Of a stretch of DNA of 64,000 nucleotides, positions 7,152 to 15,382 are shown one piece after another (position 1 is the stretch's first letter; every line of letters starts with the position of its first letter). The stretch is taken from assembly GCA_902495525.1 (NCBI GenBank), contig CABUXL010000008.1, positions 1 to 64,000 on the forward strand, written 5' to 3'. Position numbers and translations under genes: made by a program. The notes beneath the pieces are model-generated. The model searched no databases. It was given only the letters and a program-made list of their open reading frames with translations, and was not told the origin of the DNA. The DNA comes from an uncultured Collinsella sp. Its GTDB lineage: Bacteria > Actinomycetota > Coriobacteriia > Coriobacteriales > Coriobacteriaceae.

Positions 7152-9200
7152 TTAGCGCTTGCTGCGCTCGGCGAGACGGTGCTCCACCTTGGTGACGATG
7201 TGGATGAGCGGAATCGTCACGACCAGATAGTAAAGTGCGGCGCAAATGTAGGGCGTAATGTTGCCCGTGGTGGCCGTGAGGTTTTTGGAGAACAGCATGA
7301 GCTCCATGACGCCAACGCTCGAAAGCAGTGACGTGTCCTTGTACAGCATAACGAACTCGCTGGTCATAGTCGGTATAACGCAACGTACAGCCTGCGGGAT
7401 CACGATGCGCGACATAACTTGGGACCAAGTCATGCCAAGCGAGTAGGCGGCTTCCGCTTGACCATGCGGTACGCTCTCGATACCGGCACGGAAAATCTCG
7501 GCAAGATAGGCCGAGCAGTTGATGGCGAGCACGCCGACGCCGAGCGGCAGATTGGGCACGTTGAGACCGATCATAGGGAACCCAAAGAACGCAATGTAGA
7601 TCTGCAGGAAGAGCGGGGTTCCACGCAGGACGTTGATGTATGTTACGGCGATGCCGCGCAGCATACGACTATGACTGATTTTCATAAAGGCAAACAGCAA
7701 GCCGATGGGGATGGCGAGCGGAAAACCGATAGCGGTCACGGCAAGTGCTATGCCCCAGCCCTTAAAGAGCGAGGCGATTGAGGTGACGATAATCTGCGGC
7801 TTGCAGAACATGCCCAAAAACGGGTTGGAGTTCCACGCGGCAACCCAAGGCTGGGCATCGAGCCAGGCGACGATTTCTTGCACCATGGTGCTCTCCGAGA
7901 CGCTGATGGTGGGGCTCTCGGGAAGATCTCGCTTGTCGCCGTCGGCGACATAGCTGCCGGTGACGGCATAGGCACCCGCGTTGCTCGGGAATACGACGTC
8001 GGGGACAACAACGCGAATCTGCGAGCCGGCAGCGACGAGATCGGCGAACTTGATGACGAGCTTTGAGCCGTTCAGCGAGCACGATGCCTTGACACCCGTT
8101 TGGTTCAGTCCGTCGAGCAGCGTGACCTTAACATCGGTGCTTTCAAACGATCCGCCCTCGGGCAGCTCAAGCTCAATTTGCGAAACGTCGCCCTCGTCGC
8201 TACCCGTTGTCGCTTCCCAGGTCAGGCGGGTTGCGATGCCGCCGAGCACGCCGCTGCCGCCGTTTTCGTTTGACTTGGCGGTCGCCGAGGTGACGGCGAG
8301 TGAAGCGTCCGTCGCGTCGTCTGAGCTCGAGGCATCCTCGTTATCGGACCCGCTCGTGGGTGCCATGCCAAACCATTTCTCGTACAGTTTGTCATAGGCG
8401 CCGGAGCTCTTTATCTTGGCAAGGGCATCGTTGATGGCCTGTGTCAGCCCGGGGTTGTCTTTAGAGACGGCAATGCCAAACTGCTCGCCCGTCGGAACCT
8501 CTTTGATGATCTCCATATCGGTAAAGGAGTTCGAAACCATCCACTGCTCAACGGGCAGATCGCATACGACCGCCCGGCACTGACCACTCATGACGGCGGT
8601 GAAGGCTGCCGTCCAGTCGTCAAAGTTGACGGTGGTTGCCTGCGGCAGGTTCTCGATTGCCCACTCCTCGGACGTGGTGCCCGACTGCACGGCAATTTTG
8701 ACGCCCGGTGCGTTGAGGCTATCGACCGTGTCGTATCCAGTGTTCTTTGCAACTGCGACGCCCTGATTGGAGTCGATATAGGGGTCGGTGAAGTCGACCT
8801 CTTCCTTGCGCTCGTCGGTAATCGTGATGTTACATGCGCCGACATCGGTCTTTACACCCTGTTTGACCATGGGGATAATGCCGTCGAACTTTTGCGCCGG
8901 CAAGTAGTTGAGCTCCAGACCGAGCTCGTCTGCGATCATGCCCATGAGTTCATAGGTAAAGCCCTGGTCTTCGCCGGAATCGTTGACGTATTCAAACGGG
9001 GGCGTGGCCAAGTCACTTGCGACGGTGAGCTTGCCATTCTCGACGAGTGTGTAGGTGCTCGAGGCGTTCTGGGAGGAAGAACAGCCGCTCGCGCCGATGA
9101 TGGTGGCAAGGGCCACAACGACCGTCGCGAAGGCGCAGACGATGTGCCGGGTCAACTGGACGCGTGCCGAGCGGCGGCGACGTTCGAAATGTCGTTTCAT
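7152..9200 (-). CDS. Fused amino acid-binding lipoprotein and ABC permease
   Basis: A single 682-residue chain joins two parts of a polar amino acid importer. Residues 1-40 are a lipoprotein signal (Arg-rich n-region, lipobox ASGC with Cys40). About 50-285 is a family 3 substrate-binding domain. About 290-450 is a Ser/Ala/Asp-rich stretch and an extra beta-rich segment I cannot assign. About 455-682 is a HisM/GlnP-type permease with the EAA-like loop AEAAYSLGMTWSQVMSRIVIPQA. The start ATG has AAAGGA upstream; the longer frame would put residues before the signal peptide. No ATPase gene is adjacent, so the partner ATPase must be encoded elsewhere. The substrate is probably glutamine or a related amino acid (inference, also from the asnB neighbour). 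Confidence 0.88.
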   Translation of the reverse strand: MKRHFERRRRSARVQLTRHIVCAFATVVVALATIIGASGCSSSQNASSTYTLVENGKLTVASDLATPPFEYVNDSGEDQGFTYELMGMIADELGLELNYLPAQKFDGIIPMVKQGVKTDVGACNITITDERKEEVDFTDPYIDSNQGVAVAKNTGYDTVDSLNAPGVKIAVQSGTTSEEWAIENLPQATTVNFDDWTAAFTAVMSGQCRAVVCDLPVEQWMVSNSFTDMEIIKEVPTGEQFGIAVSKDNPGLTQAINDALAKIKSSGAYDKLYEKWFGMAPTSGSDNEDASSSDDATDASLAVTSATAKSNENGGSGVLGGIATRLTWEATTGSDEGDVSQIELELPEGGSFESTDVKVTLLDGLNQTGVKASCSLNGSKLVIKFADLVAAGSQIRVVVPDVVFPSNAGAYAVTGSYVADGDKRDLPESPTISVSESTMVQEIVAWLDAQPWVAAWNSNPFLGMFCKPQIIVTSIASLFKGWGIALAVTAIGFPLAIPIGLLFAFMKISHSRMLRGIAVTYINVLRGTPLFLQIYIAFFGFPMIGLNVPNLPLGVGVLAINCSAYLAEIFRAGIESVPHGQAEAAYSLGMTWSQVMSRIVIPQAVRCVIPTMTSEFVMLYKDTSLLSSVGVMELMLFSKNLTATTGNITPYICAALYYLVVTIPLIHIVTKVEHRLAERSKR

Positions 9201-9484
9201 CTGGAATCCTTTGCTTGGGCATGATGGGTCGGCATTGTGGGTCAATGAGGCACATCAAGACATTTGGATAAAGAATAGCACCCAGATTTCCTTGTTTTTA
9301 CGTGGGGTGAACACTGTTGCCATTTATTAACCCACGACGCAGTCCATGCAATTTTTTAGAAGGCTGCAGTGCGCGCAAGGTCAGGTGGCATATTAGGATG
9401 GTTGATAATACAGAATGTTTCATCGTTTCTGCCGCGGGACGTCTTTTGCCCTTTAAGGCTGAATTTAGCGAGAGAGGTCTTTGT

Positions 9485-11002
9485 ATGTCGAGTCCGACAC
9501 AAGAGAAGCTAACTCTGATGCGCTATATAGAGTTGCTCGAGGAAGATGATCTTGTTGTTTCCAAACCGAGCGCTTCGTGCGACCAGCGCATTGAGTTTGC
9601 GACTGATGACTCGCGCCAGGTGCGCCCGGGCACGTTGTTTGTCTGCAAGGGCCGCGCGTTCAAGCGTGAGTACCTGCTTTCGGCAATCGCCGATGGCGCC
9701 GTGGCCTACGTTTCCGAGGTCGATTACGATGTTGATCTTCCCGCGGTGATTGTGAGTGATATTCGTCGCACGCTCGCCGTGGTGGCAGATGCCTATTATG
9801 GGCATCCGTCGGGTAAGGTGAAGGTCTGCGCCTTTACAGGCACCAAGGGAAAATCGACCTGTAGCTTTTATCTGCGCGGCATTCTCGCCAACGAGGCCAA
9901 GCTTACGGGCTGTCATCGACCCGCTCTTAATACGGGCATTGAGTTCGACGACGGCATCGAGGCAGGCCCTTCCAAGCTGACGACTCCCGAATCCTTTCTG
10001 CTGCAGTCTCGCATCGCACATGCTGCGGAGGCGGGTGCCCCGTGGCTGGTTATGGAGGCATCGAGCCAGGGCCTCAAATACGAGCGCACGGGCAAAATCG
10101 CCTTTGAAGTCGGCGCCTTTACCAATATCGGCGAGGATCACATTTCGCCGATTGAGCATCCGACGCTCGAGGATTACTTTGCCAGCAAGCTCAAAATCTT
10201 CTCGCAGAGCCGTTTTGCCGTGGTCAATCTCGATATGGATAAGGTCGATCGCGTGCTCGAGGCGGCATCTCGTTGCGAACGTACGGTGACGTTCTCCCTG
10301 ACCGACGAGCGTGCCGACGTGCTTGCGCTGGCGATTCGTAATGGTGACTGCGGCGTGGTGGCAACGGTGCGCACGCCCCGCTTTACGCGCGACATTGTGA
10401 TTCCCACGCCGGTTAAATTCAATGTGTCCAACGCGCTTGCCGCTATTGCCTGCGCCGAGGCCCTGGGCATTTCCGAAGAGGGTATCGTCCACGGCTTTGA
10501 GGGCGTCTTCGTTCCCGGCCGTATGGAGCTCTATCCGTCCGTATCGGGCAAAATCTTGGGCGTCGTCGATTTTGCACATAACGGCATGAGCCTCGAGACA
10601 CTCCTGCGTGACTTGCGCGAGAACTATCCTGAGCGCGAGCTGGCGGTTGTATTTGGCGCTACCGGCGGTAAGGGTGTCGATCGACGCACCACAATGGGTA
10701 TCGCCGCTGGCAAGTATGCCGACCGAATCGTGATTACCGAGGATGACCCCGGCCCCGAGGATGTCGAGGATATTTGCGCCGAGATCGCGCGCAACGTTCA
10801 AGCGCAGGGAAATGATAACTGGCAAATCGTGACTGATCGCGTTGCCGCTATCGAGACCGCCGTGCGCGAAACTGTCCGTCCTGCCGTGGTCATCGTGACC
10901 GGTAAGGGCGAGGAAGAGCGTATGCTGCGCAAGAACGGACCCGAGCCTTGTGAGCGCGACGGTTCGATTCTCAAGCGCACCCTTGCGGCGTACGACGCCT
11001 AA
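9485..11002 (+). CDS. MurE-type UDP-MurNAc-peptide ligase
   Basis: An ATP-dependent Mur ligase that adds the third amino acid to the UDP-MurNAc-dipeptide in peptidoglycan synthesis. The 505-residue protein has the N-terminal substrate domain (CDQRIEFATDDSRQVRPG resembles the MurE uridine-binding region), the P-loop GTKGKS at 119-124 and the Mur C-terminal domain (VVFGATGGKGVDRR). At the position where DAP-adding enzymes have DNPR it reads DDPGPED (about 420-426), so a diamino acid other than meso-DAP, such as lysine or ornithine, is likely. The ATG at 9485 is chosen for its AGAGAGG site; in-frame upstream starts lack homologous sequence. Confidence 0.85.
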   Translation: MSSPTQEKLTLMRYIELLEEDDLVVSKPSASCDQRIEFATDDSRQVRPGTLFVCKGRAFKREYLLSAIADGAVAYVSEVDYDVDLPAVIVSDIRRTLAVVADAYYGHPSGKVKVCAFTGTKGKSTCSFYLRGILANEAKLTGCHRPALNTGIEFDDGIEAGPSKLTTPESFLLQSRIAHAAEAGAPWLVMEASSQGLKYERTGKIAFEVGAFTNIGEDHISPIEHPTLEDYFASKLKIFSQSRFAVVNLDMDKVDRVLEAASRCERTVTFSLTDERADVLALAIRNGDCGVVATVRTPRFTRDIVIPTPVKFNVSNALAAIACAEALGISEEGIVHGFEGVFVPGRMELYPSVSGKILGVVDFAHNGMSLETLLRDLRENYPERELAVVFGATGGKGVDRRTTMGIAAGKYADRIVITEDDPGPEDVEDICAEIARNVQAQGNDNWQIVTDRVAAIETAVRETVRPAVVIVTGKGEEERMLRKNGPEPCERDGSILKRTLAAYDA

Positions 11003-11035
11003 GACCAGAAGCCCCTTCTACGTAATGGAGTGACC

Positions 11036-11947
11036 ATGTCCCACAATACCCTGCCGACCGTCGCTGAGCTTTCGGGCGAGATGCGCGAGCGCCTTGCCAA
11101 GGTTAAGTACGTCTTTACCGACCTGGACGCCACGATGCTCGCACCCGGCTCGTGCGTGCTGCGCGACAACGACGGCAACCCCTCGACCAAGCTCGTCGAG
11201 GCTGTCGTGGCACTTGCCCGCGCCGGCATACAGGTGGTTCCCACCTCGGGCCGCAACCGCACCATGATCCACGAGGATGCGCGCGTGCTCGGCCTCAACT
11301 CCTACATCGGCGAGATGGGTGGTCTGGTCATGTACGACCTCAAGGCCAACGATTGGGAGTACCTGACCGGCGATATGCCCTACGACCCCGCCTGCGGCCT
11401 CACGCCGCATCAGGTGATCGAGCAGACCGGCGTGTGCGAGAAGATTCTCGCCCGCTGGCCGCATAAGATCGAGTACCACAACGACATGTCGACTGGCTAC
11501 AAGTACCGCGAGGTCACCGTCGGCATGCGCGGCGATGCGCCCGACGACGAGGTCCAGGCCATTCTTGACGAGGCCGGCTGCGGCCTGGTCTGGGCCTGCA
11601 ACGGTCACCTGACCCATCTGTCCAAGCCGACGACGCTCGAGCTCGAACGCGTCGAGGATGGCCGCGCGTTTAACATCAATCCCGCCGGCCTCAACAAGGG
11701 CGTTGCCATCGCACGTTTCTGTGAGCACCTGGGTATCGAGCGCGAGGAGACGCTGGCGCTCGGCGATTCCGAGTCCGACTTCTACATGGCTGACCACGTG
11801 GGCACGTTCTGCCTGGTCGAGAACGGTTTGACCAGCGCCGGCGCGCCTGAGTTCCTGGATACCTGCGATAATGCCTACGTCACGCGAGGCAAGATTGTCG
11901 ACGGCTGGGCGGCAACGGCAGAGCTGCTCGTCGCGGCTCGTTCGTAG
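11036..11947 (+). CDS. HAD-superfamily (Cof-type) hydrolase
   Basis: A 303-residue phosphatase of the Cof/IIB HAD type, probably acting on small sugar or cofactor phosphates. Motif I is DLDAT (D29, D31), motif II lies in VPTSGR, the motif III lysine is in NKGVAIARF and motif IV is GDSESDFYM. A cap domain occupies the middle. The ATG at 11036 is preferred over the GTG 6 bp upstream because GGAG lies at a good distance from it. It follows the MurE-type gene by 33 bp, so the two are probably cotranscribed, but this does not reveal the substrate. Confidence 0.8.
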   Translation: MSHNTLPTVAELSGEMRERLAKVKYVFTDLDATMLAPGSCVLRDNDGNPSTKLVEAVVALARAGIQVVPTSGRNRTMIHEDARVLGLNSYIGEMGGLVMYDLKANDWEYLTGDMPYDPACGLTPHQVIEQTGVCEKILARWPHKIEYHNDMSTGYKYREVTVGMRGDAPDDEVQAILDEAGCGLVWACNGHLTHLSKPTTLELERVEDGRAFNINPAGLNKGVAIARFCEHLGIEREETLALGDSESDFYMADHVGTFCLVENGLTSAGAPEFLDTCDNAYVTRGKIVDGWAATAELLVAARS

Positions 11948-12000
11948 CGCGCCCCTATCGCGCTGAGCCATATCTTTTCGAGAGAGAATCTGGTGAGGTC

Positions 12001-12885
12001 ATGTCCGATATTGAGAATCTGGCTGGTGACACGCGCCCGATCGGTGTGTTCGACTCTGGTCTAGGCGGTCTGACGGTTGCGCGCGCGATTGCGACGGCGT
12101 TGCCGCACGAGTCCGTCTACTACTTTGGCGACACCAAGCGCTGCCCCTACGGCACCCGCACCGAGGACGAGGTGCGCACATTTGCACTGCAGGCGGGCCG
12201 TTGGCTGTCGAAGCACGACGTCAAGATCATGGTCATCGCCTGCAATACGGCGACCGCTGCGGCCTTGCGCTTGGCCCAGCAGGTACTCGACGTCCCCGTC
12301 ATCGGTGTGATCGCACCGGGCGCACGCGCGGCAATCAACAGCACCCGCACGCGCCGGGTGGGCGTGCTCGCCACCAACCTCACCATTCGCTCAGGCGCTT
12401 ATACGCGTGCCATTCAGGATTTGGACGCCGGTGTGGACGTATACGGCTGCCCTGCCTCGAGCTTTGTCGAGGTCGTTGAGCACGAGCTCGCCTCGGGCGC
12501 ACATCTGCAAGAGCAGTGGCTCGAGAACGAGGACATCTTTGATACGCCTGCCGTACGCGCGCTGGTCGGTGCCACGGTTGAACCGCTGCGCGACCACGGC
12601 ATCGATACCGTGGTGCTTGGCTGCACGCATTTCCCGCTGCTCGTGGGGCCTATTCGCCATGCGCTGGGTCCCGGAGTGCGCGTGGTGAGCTCCGCCGAGG
12701 AGACCACGCGCGAGCTGACCGATATTCTCACGCGCCGCGAGCAGCTGGCGGGCGACGCAGCCGAGCCGCAGCATCGTTTTGCAACGACGGCCGATAACAT
12801 TGCCGAGTTTGCGGTGGCGGGCAGCTTTATCTTTGGCCAGCCGCTCAAGAGCATTGAGCATATCGATATCGACGAACTCAAATAG
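12001..12885 (+). CDS. murI: Glutamate racemase
   Basis: Makes D-glutamate for peptidoglycan. It has 294 residues with both catalytic cysteines in place: C81 in ACNTATAAAL and C208 in LGCTHFPLL, plus the N-terminal GVFDSGLGGLTV motif. GAGAGAGAA precedes the start. It heads a murI-rph-rdgB order that is common in Gram-positive bacteria, and the nearby MurE-type ligase fits a cell-wall theme. Confidence 0.95.
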   Translation: MSDIENLAGDTRPIGVFDSGLGGLTVARAIATALPHESVYYFGDTKRCPYGTRTEDEVRTFALQAGRWLSKHDVKIMVIACNTATAAALRLAQQVLDVPVIGVIAPGARAAINSTRTRRVGVLATNLTIRSGAYTRAIQDLDAGVDVYGCPASSFVEVVEHELASGAHLQEQWLENEDIFDTPAVRALVGATVEPLRDHGIDTVVLGCTHFPLLVGPIRHALGPGVRVVSSAEETTRELTDILTRREQLAGDAAEPQHRFATTADNIAEFAVAGSFIFGQPLKSIEHIDIDELK

Positions 12886-12940
12886 ATATAAGGTCACCGA
12901 CCAAAGGCTCACTTTCACCTTTTGCCGAAAGGATTTTTCT

Positions 12941-13666
12941 ATGGAGTATATGCAGGTCAATCGCGCCAACGGCCGCGCCGCCGATGAGCTGCGTCCCATC
13001 AAGCTTACCCGCGGCGTCATGAAGCACGCCCACGGTTCGTGCCTGGCCGAGTTTGGCGATACGCGCGTGCTGTGCGCTGCCACCATCGAGGAGGGCGTGC
13101 CGGGCTGGCGCAAGGGCGCCAAGGCCGGTTGGGTAACGGCGGAGTACGCCATGCTGCCGGCATCGACCGGCAAGCGCTGCAAGCGCGAGCACGCCAACCG
13201 CAAGGGCCGCTCCATGGAGATCGAGCGCCTCATCGGTCGCAGCCTGCGTACCGTCGTCAACATGAAGGCACTCGGCGAGTACACCGTTACCGTCGACTGC
13301 GACGTGATTCAGGCAGACGGCGGCACGCGAACGGCGAGCATTACCGGCGCCTGGGTGGCGCTGCACGACGCCCTTGCCATGTGGGTCGAGGCGGGTAAGC
13401 TCGAGCGCATTCCGCTCACGGGCCAGGTCGCCGCGATTTCCATGGGCGTTGTCGACGGCAACACCCTGCTCGACCTGGATTATTCCGAGGACAGTCACGC
13501 CGAGGTCGACATGAACCTTGTCGCCACCGATACCGGTGAGATGATCGAGCTTCAGGGCACTGGCGAGCAGGCGCCCTTCGACCGCAAGCGCCTCAATGCC
13601 CTGCTCGATTTGGGCGACAAGGGCATTGCCGAGCTCATCGAGCTCCAGCGCCAAGCCCTCGCCTAA
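12941..13666 (+). CDS. rph: Ribonuclease PH
   Basis: A phosphorolytic 3'-5' exoribonuclease that trims tRNA 3' ends. The 241 residues match the family, with RANGRAADELRPIKLTRG at the N-terminus and the conserved segments CDVIQADGGTRTASITGA and DLDYSEDSHAEVDMN. The start ATG at 12941 is preceded by GAAAGGA; the reading frame is open further upstream inside murI but without a credible start. A repeat carrying the GGGACAGG core begins directly after the stop codon. Confidence 0.95.
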   Translation: MEYMQVNRANGRAADELRPIKLTRGVMKHAHGSCLAEFGDTRVLCAATIEEGVPGWRKGAKAGWVTAEYAMLPASTGKRCKREHANRKGRSMEIERLIGRSLRTVVNMKALGEYTVTVDCDVIQADGGTRTASITGAWVALHDALAMWVEAGKLERIPLTGQVAAISMGVVDGNTLLDLDYSEDSHAEVDMNLVATDTGEMIELQGTGEQAPFDRKRLNALLDLGDKGIAELIELQRQALA

Positions 13667-13713
13667 CCTGACAAAAAGGGACAGGTTTATTTTGGCAGGT
13701 TTTATCTGCGGAA
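13667..13713 (+). repeat. 3'-UTR repeat with GGGACAGG core, copy 1
   Basis: Bases 13672-13710 are an exact 39-nt reverse complement of 51202-51240. Both copies begin immediately after a stop codon (rph here, an ABC ATPase there) and have the same orientation relative to the gene. AACCTG/CAGGTT can pair around the AAAAAGGG centre. Confidence 0.8.
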
Positions 13714-13808
13714 ACGCCGATAGATAAGGTTGATGCCACATGAAAGGGGAGACGCCGACGGACCGGTCCCTTTTACGTGACTTTGCTATACGGACAAGGA
13801 GACCACTC

Positions 13809-14450
13809 ATGGCACTTGAGAAGATCGACATCGACACCCTCGACCCGGCGGCGACCATTGTCGTGGCAACGGGCAACGCCCATAAGCTCACCGAGATCGA
13901 GGCCATTTTGGGCAAGGTTATGCCCGAGGTGCGCTTTGTGGCGCTCGGCCAGCTGGGTGATTTTGAGGACCCCGAGGAAAACGGCACGACGTTTTTGGAG
14001 AACGCCATCATCAAGGCGCAGGCTGCCGTCGAAGAGACGGGGCTCATGGCCATTGCCGACGATTCGGGCTTGGTCGTCGACGCGCTGGACGGTGAGCCCG
14101 GTGTGTATAGCGCGCGCTACGCTGGCGTTCACGGCGACGATGCCGCCAACAATGCCAAGCTGCTCGTGAATCTGGAGGGCGTGGCCGACGAGGATCGCAC
14201 CGCGCGCTTTATGAGCGTCGTCGCGCTCATCGACACGGATGGTTTGGTCACCTATGGCGAGGGCGCCTGCGAGGGCGTTATCGCACACCAGGCCCGCGGC
14301 GATCACGGCTTTGGCTACGACCCGCTGTTCCTGCCGGTCGACACGCCGGGCAAGACCATGGCCGAGCTGACGGCGGACGAGAAGAACGCCATCAGCCATC
14401 GATTCCATGCGCTCGAGCACCTATCCGCCAAACTGACGGACGAGGAGTAG
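13809..14450 (+). CDS. rdgB: Non-canonical purine NTP pyrophosphatase (RdgB/HAM1 family)
   Basis: Hydrolyses dITP, ITP and XTP to monophosphates and so keeps deaminated purines out of nucleic acids. It has 214 residues. The family motifs are visible: VVATGNAHKLTEIEAIL (substrate loop), ENGTTFLENAIIKA, IADDSGLVVDALDGEPGVYSARYAG and the C-terminal FGYDPLFLP with SHRFHAL. The ATG at 13809 is chosen for the AAGGAG before it; the ORF is open 69 bp further upstream. It follows rph, as in many genomes. Confidence 0.92.
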   Translation: MALEKIDIDTLDPAATIVVATGNAHKLTEIEAILGKVMPEVRFVALGQLGDFEDPEENGTTFLENAIIKAQAAVEETGLMAIADDSGLVVDALDGEPGVYSARYAGVHGDDAANNAKLLVNLEGVADEDRTARFMSVVALIDTDGLVTYGEGACEGVIAHQARGDHGFGYDPLFLPVDTPGKTMAELTADEKNAISHRFHALEHLSAKLTDEE

Positions 14451-14453
14451 GCC

Positions 14454-14900
14454 GTGCGTGCGGTGGTGCAGCGCGTGCTCAACGCCGGCGTGACGGTCGA
14501 CGACGAGTGCGTGGGCAAAATTGGGCGCGGCTATCTGGTACTGCTGGGCGTGGGTCACGGCGACACGCGCGCCGAGGCCGATAAGCTGTGGGGCAAGCTC
14601 CGGGGCTTGCGCATTAACGAGGACGAGAACGGCAAGACCAACCTGGCACTTGCCGATGTCGACGGCGAGGTTCTCGTGGTGTCGCAGTTCACGCTGTTCG
14701 CCGATTGCCGTCACGGCCGCCGCCCATCGTTTACGGATGCCGGCGCCCCCGATGTCGCCAACGAGCTCTACGAGTACTTCCTGACGCTTGTTCGTCAAGA
14801 TGTCGAACACGTAGCACATGGCATCTTCGGCGCCGATATGAAAGTCGACTTGGTCAACGACGGTCCATTCACCATCGTCCTGGACACCGACAACCTTTAG
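14454..14900 (+). CDS. dtd: D-aminoacyl-tRNA deacylase
   Basis: Removes D-amino acids mischarged onto tRNA. At 148 residues it matches Dtd. The two signature motifs are present: SQFTLFADCRHGRRPSF and the late NDGPFTIVLD (commonly NxGPVT). The start is GTG at 14454, three bases after the upstream stop, so it is translationally coupled to the pyrophosphatase gene. A palindromic hairpin starts at the base after its stop. Confidence 0.93.
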   Translation: MRAVVQRVLNAGVTVDDECVGKIGRGYLVLLGVGHGDTRAEADKLWGKLRGLRINEDENGKTNLALADVDGEVLVVSQFTLFADCRHGRRPSFTDAGAPDVANELYEYFLTLVRQDVEHVAHGIFGADMKVDLVNDGPFTIVLDTDNL

Positions 14901-14928
14901 GTTACGCGGTTTTACCAAACCGCGTAAC
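14901..14928 (+). repeat. GTTACGCGG palindromic hairpin, copy 1
   Basis: GTTACGCGGTTT pairs perfectly with AAACCGCGTAAC around TACC. It starts one base after the dtd stop. Two more copies lie at 19417-19443 and 19509-19537. With no T run, it would be a poor intrinsic terminator. Confidence 0.75.
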
Positions 14929-14986
14929 AACTGGTCATGCGAGATTGTCGTCTGGTACGTATTTGGGACGGGGCTTATTTAGCTAC

Positions 14987-15016
14987 TTGCGTATGGCGGC
15001 AGCAGGGTGCTATAGT
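14987..15016 (+). promoter_or_regulatory. Promoter for veg-ispE
   Basis: TTGCGT (-35, 14987-14992) and TATAGT (-10, 15011-15016) are separated by 18 bp, about 65 bp upstream of the veg start codon. Confidence 0.6.
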
Positions 15017-15083
15017 ATTAGAGTTTTGTCTATCTTAGGGGTATTATCCCCTTTTTGAATTGCACCTTCTGGAGGCCCTGTTC

Positions 15084-15380
15084 ATGGAAGAGATGGAAGT
15101 CAATCACGTCGACGACATCCACGAGAAGCTGACCGATATGGTGGGCGATCGCGTCAAGGTTAAGGCCAACATGGGCCGCACCCGCGTCGTCGAGCGCATG
15201 GGCACCATCAAGAGCGTCCACCCCGCCGTCTTTATCGTCGAGGTTGACGAGCGCCGCGGCCGCAAGTCGCGTCAGTCCTACCAGTATATCGATGTCCTCA
15301 CCGGTCAGGTCGAGCTGTTCGACCCTGAGAGCGGCGAGCATATCTTTACCCCGCTCGGCAATCAGCTCGAGGAGCACTAA
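15084..15380 (+). CDS. veg: Veg family protein
   Basis: A 98-residue cytosolic protein of the Veg family, which in Bacillus subtilis stimulates biofilm formation; its biochemical role is not settled. The core segment VGDRVKVKANMGRTRVVER and the basic RRGRKSRQSYQY stretch are characteristic, and the predicted fold is a small beta barrel. GGAGG precedes the ATG at 15084. It lies 2 bp before ispE, the same veg-ispE pairing seen in Bacillus. Confidence 0.88.
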   Translation: MEEMEVNHVDDIHEKLTDMVGDRVKVKANMGRTRVVERMGTIKSVHPAVFIVEVDERRGRKSRQSYQYIDVLTGQVELFDPESGEHIFTPLGNQLEEH

Positions 15381-15382
15381 CG

